From Spirochaetaceae bacterium (GTDB lineage: Bacteria > Spirochaetota > Spirochaetia > Treponematales > Breznakiellaceae), in contig JAISDG010000020.1 in the NCBI GenBank assembly GCA_031265015.1, positions 1-8,941 on the forward strand: a stretch of 8,941 nt of DNA, in the 5' to 3' direction. The translations under genes were made by a program, and so were the position numbers. Position 1 is the stretch's first letter. Every line of letters starts with the position of its first letter. The notes below the pieces were generated by a model, which saw only the letters and a program-made list of their open reading frames with translations, was not told where the DNA came from and made no database searches. This document shows, in pieces, positions 1 through 7,219 of this stretch.

Positions 1-1
1 C

Positions 2-541
2 GGCGAAAACAACGGCGAAGGTGAGGGGCCTGGGCAGAAAGGCGGGCTGGCCGGCGCGGCGGCGGCGGTGATTACCCCGGCGGCCGAAATGGCCTGCTCG
101 GACTCAACCAACAGCGAAACGCAGACCGTCCAGGATGTCACAGTTCCTCTTACTTTATGCGGCGAATCGCTTTCCTTGGTGTGCCCGCAAGACCTGTTGG
201 AAGACAGCCAAGACAAAATGACTAATGATGTGATACCTGTTATAGAAACAGTCTTAAGCTTAGATCCTGATATGAAAAGTCATATTATAAATCTTCTTTC
301 AATAAATGAAGTCAAAATCATAGTTAAAAACGACGGATCTGTCGCAACGTGCCAGAAGAGCGGTCCCTTTACAATGATCGTCAATTATCAATGGTTGCAA
401 GCTTCAGCTGAGACTACCATTGTAAACGCAATGGCGCCAGTTTTTGGGCAGATGATTGTAGCTAAAGCGAAAGATTTTCAGAACGCGCAGCAAGAAGTGC
501 GCATTGCGCCTGGGAAGGTCCAAAGGCCAAAACAGACGTAA
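2..541 (+). CDS. Unrecognised protein, C-terminal part (5' end outside window)
   Basis: The frame is open from base 2 to the TAA at 539-541 (about 179 residues visible), so the gene probably starts upstream. A GTG at 68 could begin a 157-residue product but has no visible ribosome binding site. The first 30 or so residues are low complexity (Gly, Ala, Glu, Asn). The rest looks like an ordinary globular sequence with four scattered Cys and no evident membrane segment, signal peptide or lipobox. I do not recognise the family. Composition changes sharply: bases 1-60 are about 73% G+C and bases 241-300 about 27%, unlike the uniformly GC-rich genes that follow, which suggests a junction or foreign origin. 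A GC-rich hairpin lies just past the stop. That it is a real gene is likely; its function is unknown. Confidence 0.65.
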   Translation, partial: GENNGEGEGPGQKGGLAGAAAAVITPAAEMACSDSTNSETQTVQDVTVPLTLCGESLSLVCPQDLLEDSQDKMTNDVIPVIETVLSLDPDMKSHIINLLSINEVKIIVKNDGSVATCQKSGPFTMIVNYQWLQASAETTIVNAMAPVFGQMIVAKAKDFQNAQQEVRIAPGKVQRPKQT

Positions 542-555
542 ACTTTAAAACACGC

Positions 556-578
556 GGGCCGCGGAATTTCGCGGGCCC
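556..578 (+). terminator. GC-rich hairpin after the first gene
   Basis: Fifteen bases past the TAA at 541, GGGCC-GCG (556-563) pairs with CGC-G-GGCCC (570-578), leaving one bulged G and the six-base loop gaattt. The stem is strong but no T-run follows, so it is either a non-canonical terminator or an mRNA-stabilising hairpin. Its placement between a stop codon and the next gene is the main argument. Confidence 0.45.
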
Positions 579-600
579 AACCGGCAGCGGAACCGCCTTA

Positions 601-629
601 TTTACACGCCGGGCTTTATGGTATATATA
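601..629 (+). promoter_or_regulatory. Possible sigma-70 promoter over the acyltransferase start
   Basis: TTTACA (601-606) and TATATA (624-629) are separated by 17 bases. Transcription would then start near 636, after the ATG at 618 and just before the ATG at 639. If used, it rules out the first Met and gives an almost leaderless mRNA. The AT-rich stretch may be coincidental. Confidence 0.3.
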
Positions 630-2528
630 AAAGAAGTAATGGAACTTCCCTGGCTTTCATTTTTGCGGATCTTCGGATTACTGCTTGTCCTGGTATACCA
701 CTTTCATACCGATTCCCTCCCGGGGGGCTTTTTGGGGGTCGATATTTTCTTTACTATTTCCGGTTATCTTATTACCGCCCACCTGATCCATGAATTTGAA
801 ACCACCGGGACTGTCCGGCTTTTCAATTTTTACAAGCGCCGTTTCCGGCGGCTTCTGCCGGCGGTGCTTTTTATGCTGGCCCTTATGCTGCCCGCCAGCC
901 TGCTTATTTCCCCCAATTTCCGGGCCGGGATTGACCGTCAGGCTGCCGCGGTTCTGGGCTGGGTCACCAACTACTACGAAATTGTTACAGGCAGCTCCTA
1001 CGAGGCCCAGCTTCTGCCCCATCTCTTTGTTCATACCTGGACCCTCGGCGTGGATGTCCATTACTACCTGATATGGGGCGCCGTCATCCGGTGTTTTGCG
1101 TTCTTCTGCGAACAATCCAACCGCTCCCGGAGTCCGGTTCTTCCGCTCCGTATCCTGGCCGCCGCCGCGGCCGTGGCGTCCTATCTGGTGATGCAAAAAC
1201 TGGCCGCCGCCGCGGAGGCCGCCTCAGCGGACCCTTCCCGGGCCTATTTCGCCACCGAATCACATTTCTATCCCCTGATGATAGGTTCCCTCACCGCCCT
1301 TTTCGCGGGTTTCCGGGAGAGCAGGTTTACCGGGTTTATCAGGAAACTCGGCGTCGTGCTTCCGGTATGCCTTATTCTGCTTCAGGCGGGAGGCATAGGA
1401 CTGCTGGCCCGGATGCTGAACTTTGAGAATCCCGCCGTACAACGCTGGGGAATTCCCGCGGCATCCCTCCTTGCCGCCGGCATTATTTCGCTGCTCCGGG
1501 GCCTTCGGGGCGCCATAGGGCAGGAACCGGCTTTCTTTAAATATCTGGCCAATCGAAGCTTCAGCATATATCTGTTTCACTGGCCCCTCTTCATTATCAT
1601 TAAACAGCTCCCCCGGGAACCAAGGCTTCCTGCCTTCATCGGGGACATGCTTCCAAGCGGCGCTGTTATTGTGGCGGTTTCGGCGATCCTCACCGCGGCT
1701 TTTGCGTGTCTGTCAAATGAACTGGTTGAAAAGCGGTTCGGCAAAAAGGCCCCCGGGGTAAAGAAAAATCCCGCGGGCAGAATTATCCCGGCATCCCTCT
1801 GCGCCCTGCTTTTTTTCGGCTGCTGGTACGCGGTCGGCAGGGCGCCCCGCAAAACCACCATAGAACAGGATTTTGAACATGAAGCGCTTCTTCTCAGCAT
1901 AGATGATTTGTACCAGGCGGCGGAATCCTTTAAACAGCCGCGGTTTGATCCGATAGCCCAGAGAACTACTGAATGGCTTCCAAGCAGGCCCACCATCGGA
2001 TGGCTGCCGGTCATTCCAAACCGGTCGCTGAATTCGGATTTTGGTTCAATCACCGTTATCGGCGACTCGGTTCTTCTGGGAGGGGGCAACACGCTCAGGA
2101 CCTACATAAGGAACGCGCATATTGACGCCTCGGGAAACCGCAACATTGTCCAGGGTGAACAAATAGTAACGGCCCTTAAAGCCGAAGGAAAGCTTGGCGA
2201 ATACGTGGTGCTGGTACTGTCGACCAATAAAATCCAGGGTGATGTGGAGGCCGCGGAAAACATTGTCAGGAATATCGGGCCGGGACACAGAATTATTTTT
2301 GTCACCGGCCACGGCAACAAAAATGTACTGTCCCTGAACGAAGCGTACCATTCCCTGGCAAAACAGTATTCCTATGTTACCGTCGCGAATTGGGACGCGG
2401 CTATTTCACCCTTTGAGTATCTTTTGTCCACGGATAACATTCACATGGGGGATCCCGCTTCAAAGCGGATCTTCGCCCAGTGTATCGTGAATGCCCTGGT
2501 AACGGCAAAAGCAAAACCCTCTTCGTAG
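618..2528 (+). CDS. Acyltransferase-3 membrane protein with C-terminal SGNH domain
   Basis: This is an OafA/OatA-type O-acyltransferase of 636 residues that would move acyl (usually acetyl) groups across the inner membrane onto an envelope glycan. Residues 10-405 form an acyltransferase-3 domain with about ten hydrophobic helices. Visible family motifs are R17-X10-H28, GFLGVDIFFTISGYLI (37-52), the basic KRRFRRLLP (73-81), HTWTLGVDVHYYLIW (139-153) and SIYLFHWPL (316-324). After a linker, an extracytoplasmic SGNH domain (about 475-630) has G482-D483-S484 and D606-N-I-H609, so nucleophile, Asp and His are present. The block usually read as GTN is STN (536-538). The start is uncertain: ATG at 618 lacks a good ribosome binding site, and ATG at 639 has AAGAAG only two bases upstream but matches the usual family N-terminus. 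The MORN gene follows after 10 bases. The glycan substrate is unknown. Confidence 0.94.
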   Translation: MVYIKEVMELPWLSFLRIFGLLLVLVYHFHTDSLPGGFLGVDIFFTISGYLITAHLIHEFETTGTVRLFNFYKRRFRRLLPAVLFMLALMLPASLLISPNFRAGIDRQAAAVLGWVTNYYEIVTGSSYEAQLLPHLFVHTWTLGVDVHYYLIWGAVIRCFAFFCEQSNRSRSPVLPLRILAAAAAVASYLVMQKLAAAAEAASADPSRAYFATESHFYPLMIGSLTALFAGFRESRFTGFIRKLGVVLPVCLILLQAGGIGLLARMLNFENPAVQRWGIPAASLLAAGIISLLRGLRGAIGQEPAFFKYLANRSFSIYLFHWPLFIIIKQLPREPRLPAFIGDMLPSGAVIVAVSAILTAAFACLSNELVEKRFGKKAPGVKKNPAGRIIPASLCALLFFGCWYAVGRAPRKTTIEQDFEHEALLLSIDDLYQAAESFKQPRFDPIAQRTTEWLPSRPTIGWLPVIPNRSLNSDFGSITVIGDSVLLGGGNTLRTYIRNAHIDASGNRNIVQGEQIVTALKAEGKLGEYVVLVLSTNKIQGDVEAAENIVRNIGPGHRIIFVTGHGNKNVLSLNEAYHSLAKQYSYVTVANWDAAISPFEYLLSTDNIHMGDPASKRIFAQCIVNALVTAKAKPSS

Positions 2529-2538
2529 GCAGGCGGTT

Positions 2539-3216
2539 ATGAACGAACAGCAAAAAAAGATAACCGGGTTTTTGTTCGCCGGCATCTGCGCGGTTTTTAC
2601 CCTGGCGGCGGCGGCATACGCCATGGGATACATCGGCGGTAAACACAGGCTGGCGGGGGAACGGGATTCCTTCGGGGATGTATATTCGGGCCTGCTGGTA
2701 TTGGGTCAATTTGAGGGCCCGGTAAACATCCGCTTTGCGGACGGCGACGCATACTCGGGCGGATTTACCGGCGGCTTTGAAGGCCGGGGTATTTTTACAT
2801 CGAAAGAGGGCTGGACCTGCGAAGCCGTTTTTAAAAACGGCAAGGTTCAGGGCGAGGCCCTGATCACGGGAAAGAGCGGCAGTTACCGGGGCGAGCTGGA
2901 TAATTTTGCCGTTACGGGCAAAGGGATCTTTCGTTCGTCCGGGGGCTGGACCTACAGCGGGGACTGGGTCGAAGGTATCCCCGAAGGAAACGGAACCTTT
3001 ACCTGGCCCGGCGGGGCGGTCTATACCGGCGCGTTTAAGGACGGCCTGGCGGAGGGCAGGGGTGTCCTGAGCGGCAATCCCTACTGGACCTACGACGGCG
3101 AATTCAGCGGGGGGATCAGAAACGGACAGGGGGCCCTTAAAACAAACGACGGCAAAACCATTGAAGGAACGTGGGAAATGGGGATGCTTGTTCAGCCCGC
3201 CGCGCTTGGGAGATAA
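2539..3216 (+). CDS. Membrane-anchored MORN-repeat protein
   Basis: A 225-residue protein with a short basic N-terminus, one hydrophobic segment (about 10-33, signal anchor or uncleaved signal peptide, no lipobox Cys) and a region made almost wholly of MORN repeats. Repeat starts fall near residues 49, 72, 95, 116, 139, 162, 185 and 208, mostly 23 apart, with the pattern YxGxxxxGxxxGxG; the clearest begins YSGDWVEGIPEGNG at 139. The copies at 95 and 208 are degenerate. MORN arrays form extended beta-hairpin sheets that serve in protein or lipid binding; no catalytic residues are expected or seen. Its start lies 10 bases after the acyltransferase stop, with AGG at 2531-2533 upstream, so the two are probably one transcript. 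It may be a periplasmic scaffold for its enzyme neighbours, which is inference. Confidence 0.93.
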   Translation: MNEQQKKITGFLFAGICAVFTLAAAAYAMGYIGGKHRLAGERDSFGDVYSGLLVLGQFEGPVNIRFADGDAYSGGFTGGFEGRGIFTSKEGWTCEAVFKNGKVQGEALITGKSGSYRGELDNFAVTGKGIFRSSGGWTYSGDWVEGIPEGNGTFTWPGGAVYTGAFKDGLAEGRGVLSGNPYWTYDGEFSGGIRNGQGALKTNDGKTIEGTWEMGMLVQPAALGR

Positions 3217-3237
3217 ATCTTTGCTTCAAAGAGGCTT

Positions 3238-3259
3238 TCCCAAAACTTTAGTTTTGGGA
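3238..3259 (+). terminator. Perfect 9-bp hairpin between MORN and SGNH genes
   Basis: TCCCAAAAC (3238-3246) and GTTTTGGGA (3251-3259) are exact inverted repeats around the loop ttta, 21 bases past the MORN stop. A weaker hairpin (ctttg-ctt-caaag, 3219-3231) precedes it. No T-run follows, so termination is uncertain; it could instead be a processing site, an attenuator or a dispersed repeat. It separates the first two genes from the lipoprotein gene. Confidence 0.4.
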
Positions 3260-3284
3260 CAGGCTCAAATACATTGTTTAAAAT
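3256..3284 (+). promoter_or_regulatory. Possible promoter for the SGNH lipoprotein gene
   Basis: GGGACA (3256-3261, or TTGGGA at 3254-3259) and TAAAAT (3279-3284) have promoter-like spacing of 17 or 19 bases. The upstream element lies inside the right arm of the hairpin at 3238-3259, so hairpin and promoter would overlap. The -35 match is weak. Confidence 0.25.
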
Positions 3285-3306
3285 ACACTTAAGGTAGGTA
3301 TGATCC

Positions 3307-4035
3307 ATGTTTTCTTTTCGTAAAAATCTCCCGGCTGTTTTTCTGGTCCTTTTGTTCCTGTCCTGCCGTACCATGCCCCAATGGGATGAAATGCCGGTTC
3401 CCCCGGTTTCTTCCGCCGATCCGGCCATTGTCCCCGTTGACCGTTCTCCCCAATGGTGGGTAGACCGGCACAATAACCGGATAAACAACGTAACGCAAAA
3501 TCAAAAAATAATTTTTATCGGCGACAGCATTACCCAGGGATGGGAATGGACAAACGCGTGGAAAGAACTGAACCAGCGGTTCAACAATAAAATAACCAAC
3601 CTTGGCTTTACCGGAGATCAAACGCAGCACGTCATTTGGCGGCTTGAAAACGGGGAATTCCCCGCCGGCATAAACCCGGAATATGCCGTGATCATGATAG
3701 GCACAAATAACAAGAACCGGCCGGAATCAATAGCCGCGGGAATCGGCAGGATTACGGAAATAATCAATGCCTGTTCCCCTTCCGCAAAAATAATTATTTT
3801 GTCGATATTACCCAGCGGGAGCGGCAGCGATGATGAAAACACGGTAAAAAACAACGCCGTCAATGAAATTATCAAAAACTACGACGGCCACTTAAACATC
3901 AAATACCTTAATATCGGGCGCCATTATGTCAACGAAGACGGTACTTTAAAGACGGAGCTGTTTACCGATAAGCTTCATTTAACATCGGCGGGGTATACTT
4001 TGTGGAAGGAAAAACTGCTGGAAATAATTAATTGA
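3307..4035 (+). CDS. SGNH/GDSL hydrolase lipoprotein
   Basis: A 242-residue secreted esterase-type hydrolase resembling the PAF-acetylhydrolase-like branch of the SGNH family. A basic start (FRKN) and hydrophobic segment lead to lipobox LFLSC, so Cys20 should be lipidated, with a Pro-rich linker to about residue 50. All four family blocks are visible: G72-D73-S74 (nucleophile), G100 in NLGFTGD (oxyanion), N134 in GTNN, and D221-K-L-H224. The protein should therefore be active, cleaving ester bonds such as O-acetyl groups on envelope or imported glycans; the substrate cannot be read. AAGGTAGG (3291-3298) sits 8 bases before the ATG and supports this start. The second SGNH domain nearby, on the acyltransferase, suggests opposing acylation and deacylation. 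The gene is more AT-rich than the gat genes and converges on gatB, 35 bases away. Confidence 0.93.
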   Translation: MFSFRKNLPAVFLVLLFLSCRTMPQWDEMPVPPVSSADPAIVPVDRSPQWWVDRHNNRINNVTQNQKIIFIGDSITQGWEWTNAWKELNQRFNNKITNLGFTGDQTQHVIWRLENGEFPAGINPEYAVIMIGTNNKNRPESIAAGIGRITEIINACSPSAKIIILSILPSGSGSDDENTVKNNAVNEIIKNYDGHLNIKYLNIGRHYVNEDGTLKTELFTDKLHLTSAGYTLWKEKLLEIIN

Positions 4036-4039
4036 ATTC

Positions 4040-4058
4040 CCGCCGGCGGCCCGGGCCG
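4040..4058. terminator. Overlapping GC palindromes between convergent genes
   Basis: The 35-base gap between the lipoprotein stop (4035) and the gatB stop (4071) holds two overlapping perfect palindromes, CCGCCGGCGG (4040-4049) and CGGCCCGGGCCG (4047-4058). Palindromes can fold on either transcript, so this could serve both genes, but no T-run follows on either strand. The alternative folds are mutually exclusive. Confidence 0.35.
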
Positions 4059-4070
4059 TTGGGACAAGAT

Positions 4071-5582
4071 TCAGGCATTAAGCAGCAATTCAACCTGCTG
4101 TCCGGCAAGCTTTGGGTCGGCGCGGCCGCCGGTAGCGGCGATAACCTTGCCCACAAGGTAGGCCGTCAAGGTCCTGCGGCGTTTTGCCTTTGCCGCGTCA
4201 TTGGCGGCAATAAGTTCACGGAGTTCCGTTACCGTAACCGGTTCGGCGGCGAAGACCGCTTCCGCCGATTTGGCGATGCCGGCCGGATCGGCAAGCTGCT
4301 CCCAGTTGTTGGCTTTAACGATTTCTTCCGGGTCCCGGTCTTCGGCAATCACGATGTCCAGGCACTGTTTGGCGATCTTCCCGGTGATCCGTCCGGCGCC
4401 GAGCATCGTCATCAGGGACGCAAGCCGGGGGGGGCTTAGCTTAAAGGAAGTGATGTTCCGGAGGGCAATGCCTTCACGGTTAAGGATATGCTTGATGTCC
4501 GACAAGAACCAGTTGGCAATCCGCGGGGGAATTCCATCGCCGGGATTCCCGCCGTCCCGCGGCAGCAGCTTCGCTTCGCTTACCGCCGCTTCAAAATAAT
4601 CGGCCCCCTCTTTTTCATCGCAGATAAGCTGTGACTGTTCTTCGCTGAGGCCGTAATCGTTCATCATCCGTTTCATCCGGGCCCGGGGGAGTTCCACCAG
4701 GGATTTCTCTACGGAACCGCGGAAACTTTCATCGGGGCAGAATACCGGCAGGTCCGGCTCGGGAAAATACCGGTAATCCTGGGCATTTTCCTTTTGCCGC
4801 ATGGGCATGGTCTCGTCCCGGTTTTCATTCCAGAGCCTGGTTTCCTGGGTTACCGTTTTGTTCAAATCCAGCAGCCTGCCCTGGCGCTTTATTTCATAGT
4901 TTAAACCCAGCCTGACAAAGCGGGACGAATTGAGGTTCTTGATTTCTACTTTCCTGCCCAGCCCTTTGCCGGGAAGGTTAATCGAAACATTGGCATCCGC
5001 CCGCAGGGATCCTTCTTCCATGTTGCCGTCACAGACTCCCAGATAACGAACTATACGGCGCAGTTCCTGGATAAAGAGCTCCGCCTCTTCCCCGGATTCC
5101 ATGTCCGGCTCGGTAACGATTTCCAGAAGCGACACCCCCGCCCGGTTATAATCCAGCAGAGAGACCGTGCCGGTGTGGATCATCTTTCCCGCGTCTTCTT
5201 CAAGGTGACATTCTTTAATCCGCACCTTCTTTTTAATGGGTCCCGCCGGGCCGCGGCCTTCCAGCTCCATATAGCCCTGTTGCCCCAGGGGCGAAGCAAA
5301 TTGTGAAATCTGATAGTTTTTTGTCATATCGGGATAAAAGTACTGTTTCCGCTCAAACCAGGTCCGCTCGGGTATAGTACAATTGAGCGACCGGGCTACC
5401 ATGCAGCCCATGCGCATCGCATCAATGTTCAGGGTGGGAAGCACCCCGGGATAGCCCAGGCATACGGGACACACATTGGTGTTGGGTTCGTCCCCGAAGG
5501 CGGAACGGCAGCGGCAAAACACTTTGGTTTTTGTTAAAAGGTGGATATGAACTTCAAGCCCGATAAATGACTGGTACGTCAA
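4071..5582 (-). CDS. gatB: Asp-tRNA(Asn)/Glu-tRNA(Gln) amidotransferase subunit B
   Basis: The tRNA-binding and kinase subunit of the GatCAB amidotransferase: it phosphorylates the side chain of misacylated Glu-tRNA(Gln) and/or Asp-tRNA(Asn), which is then amidated with ammonia from GatA. The 503 residues include the hallmark N-terminus FIGLEVHIHL (6-15), the metal-site cysteines C23, C25, C38 and C41 (CRC and CPVC), a catalytic cradle ending near the DYRYFPEPDLP motif, and a C-terminal helical and YqeY-like tail that grips the tRNA elbow. It is slightly longer than the usual 475-490. The start is TTG at 5582: AGGAG (5589-5593) lies six bases upstream, the next Met is residue 56 inside the conserved core, and an in-frame TAG lies just upstream. 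It is the last gene of gatC-gatA-gatB. Confidence 0.98.
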   Translation of the reverse strand: MTYQSFIGLEVHIHLLTKTKVFCRCRSAFGDEPNTNVCPVCLGYPGVLPTLNIDAMRMGCMVARSLNCTIPERTWFERKQYFYPDMTKNYQISQFASPLGQQGYMELEGRGPAGPIKKKVRIKECHLEEDAGKMIHTGTVSLLDYNRAGVSLLEIVTEPDMESGEEAELFIQELRRIVRYLGVCDGNMEEGSLRADANVSINLPGKGLGRKVEIKNLNSSRFVRLGLNYEIKRQGRLLDLNKTVTQETRLWNENRDETMPMRQKENAQDYRYFPEPDLPVFCPDESFRGSVEKSLVELPRARMKRMMNDYGLSEEQSQLICDEKEGADYFEAAVSEAKLLPRDGGNPGDGIPPRIANWFLSDIKHILNREGIALRNITSFKLSPPRLASLMTMLGAGRITGKIAKQCLDIVIAEDRDPEEIVKANNWEQLADPAGIAKSAEAVFAAEPVTVTELRELIAANDAAKAKRRRTLTAYLVGKVIAATGGRADPKLAGQQVELLLNA

Positions 5583-5585
5583 AAA

Positions 5586-5593
5586 CTTCTCCT
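5586..5593 (-). promoter_or_regulatory. Ribosome binding site that fixes the gatB TTG start
   Basis: On the minus strand AGGAGAAG occupies 5593-5586, with TTT between it and the TTG at 5582. Its first two bases are the last two of the gatA TAG stop (5594-5592). Ribosomes ending gatA would sit on the gatB site, so translational coupling is likely. Confidence 0.8.
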
Positions 5594-7187
5594 ATCCAAA
5601 AAATGCCTTGTAACCCGCGGGATGGGGAAAGGGATGGGCCGCTTCGTAGGCTTCCACCATAGTAAGAAGCCGCCCTTCGGAAAAGGCCCGGCCCAGCAGC
5701 TGTACCCCCACGGGAAGGCCCCCTTCCACCGATGCGGGAAAGGACACCGCCGGAAGCCCCGCCAGGTTCGCGCAGCAGGTATAGAGATCCGCCGCCTTTT
5801 GCGCGAAGGGTGAAAGGGAACCGGATCCCCGGCCAAAGGCCCTGGTGGGAAACACCGGAAGCAGGATCGCATCCATCGTCTGAGCGGGACCCGCCGGATC
5901 GCCGTAGGGTCCCCCTACCAGGGCCTCAAAACCCGCCCGGATCCCCGCCCGGATCCGCTGGGCCCGAAGGTAATACCGGTCCTGAAAACCGGAACGGAGT
6001 ACAAAGGTTCCCAGAAGTATACGGAGTTTAACCTCATCCCCAAAACCGGCGTCCCTGGCTTTATCGATAAGATCGTCGGGATTTTCCGCCCAGTCCGGCC
6101 GCTTTCCGTACCGGATTCCGTCAAACCGGGCCAGATTGGCGCTGGCCTCCGCGGCGGCGATGGTATAGTACGCCGGGACGCCGTATTTAAGGCCCGGCAT
6201 TTCCACATCCACCAGCTTGTATCCCAGTACGGCAAAACCTTTCTTTGCCGCCTCAAAGCCCCTGCGGACTTCACCCTCCAGCTCCGCCGCCTCCGCGGCA
6301 ATCCGCGCCGCCGCTGAAACCGCGCCGTCCGCCTCCGCTTCAGCAGCGCCGCCGTTCATGGTGCTGCTGCCATTTATGGCGGCCGCACCGGCAACAGCTT
6401 TTGCCACCGCCTCCGGGGACAGGACGCCGATAACCCCGGTCACGGTATCGGACGCGCCGTTTTTGTCACCGGCATAAAGCGGCGGCGCCGCCGCAGGGGC
6501 GTCCCGGGAAGTATCATCCATGGGATCTTTTCCCCGGATGGAGGCAAAAACCGCCCTGGTCCTGGCGGCGGTATCCGCCAGGATGCCGATGCCTTCAAGG
6601 CTCGACGCATAGGCCACCAGGCCGTACCGGGAAACCGCCCCATAGGTCGGCTTAAGCCCCACCACCCCGCAGAAGGCCGCGGGCTGCCGGACCGAACCGC
6701 CGGTATCGCTGCCCAGGGCAAAGGGAACCATCCCCGCGGAAACCGCCGCGGCGGAACCACCGGAAGAACCACCGGGAACCCGGCTTGGATCCCAGGGATT
6801 GTTGGTTCTTTGGATCCCCGAATTGTCTGTGGACGATCCCATGCCGAATTCGTCAAGGTTAGTCTTGCCGATAACACAGCCGCCCAGGGCTTCAAGTTTG
6901 AGCACCGCCGTAGCGCTGTAGGGAGAACGGAAGGCCGCAAGAAGTTTCGATCCGCAGCTTGCGGAAAAACCCTTCACGGCGATATTATCCTTGACCGCAA
7001 AGGGCCGTTCCGCGATAAGGGCTTTTGCTTCGGAGGGGACGGAAAGGCTGCCGGATTCACCGGCGTCCGGCGGGAGCGGAACATCCGCCGCCCCCGGCGC
7101 ATCGGGCCGAAATTCGATAAAAGCGCCGATCTTTTCTTCCCATTCCCTGCAATATGAAACAAAGTCTTCCGGCGGTTTATAGGGCAT
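5592..7187 (-). CDS. gatA: Asp-tRNA(Asn)/Glu-tRNA(Gln) amidotransferase subunit A
   Basis: The glutaminase subunit of GatCAB, an amidase-signature enzyme that frees ammonia from glutamine and channels it to GatB. Counting from the Met at 7187 (531 residues), the Ser-cis-Ser-Lys triad is complete: K66 in AVKDN, S141 in PGGSSGGS and nucleophile S165 in GSDTGGSVRQP. I prefer 7187 to the in-frame ATG at 7196 because AGAGG (7201-7197) abuts the latter but is 9 bases before 7187. The protein exceeds the usual 485 or so residues because an Ala-rich segment (residues 257-305, bases 6273-6419) replaces the short PKEY-type loop after GVIGVL. The N-terminus is instead shorter: K66 lies near position 79 in typical GatA, implying loss of the first helix. 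The gene sits between gatC (60 bases) and gatB (9 bases). Confidence 0.97.
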   Translation of the reverse strand: MPYKPPEDFVSYCREWEEKIGAFIEFRPDAPGAADVPLPPDAGESGSLSVPSEAKALIAERPFAVKDNIAVKGFSASCGSKLLAAFRSPYSATAVLKLEALGGCVIGKTNLDEFGMGSSTDNSGIQRTNNPWDPSRVPGGSSGGSAAAVSAGMVPFALGSDTGGSVRQPAAFCGVVGLKPTYGAVSRYGLVAYASSLEGIGILADTAARTRAVFASIRGKDPMDDTSRDAPAAAPPLYAGDKNGASDTVTGVIGVLSPEAVAKAVAGAAAINGSSTMNGGAAEAEADGAVSAAARIAAEAAELEGEVRRGFEAAKKGFAVLGYKLVDVEMPGLKYGVPAYYTIAAAEASANLARFDGIRYGKRPDWAENPDDLIDKARDAGFGDEVKLRILLGTFVLRSGFQDRYYLRAQRIRAGIRAGFEALVGGPYGDPAGPAQTMDAILLPVFPTRAFGRGSGSLSPFAQKAADLYTCCANLAGLPAVSFPASVEGGLPVGVQLLGRAFSEGRLLTMVEAYEAAHPFPHPAGYKAFFG

Positions 7188-7219
7188 TAAAAACATCCTC
7201 TATCCGAAACGGCTTTTCA

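Noticed and set aside
678..1196. 172-codon minus-strand frame within the acyltransferase gene
   Set aside because: It lies opposite a strongly supported gene and its product is Gly/Gln/Lys-rich without a recognisable motif; it is a codon-bias shadow.
4032..4439. 135-codon plus-strand frame overlapping the 3' end of gatB
   Set aside because: Antisense to the conserved GatB C-terminal domain, overlaps the lipoprotein stop, has no ribosome binding site and no family resemblance.
6440..6940. 166-codon minus-strand frame inside gatA in another frame
   Set aside because: The overlapping GatA frame contains the amidase signature and catalytic serines; the alternative product is Pro/Arg-rich, typical of shifted GC-rich code.
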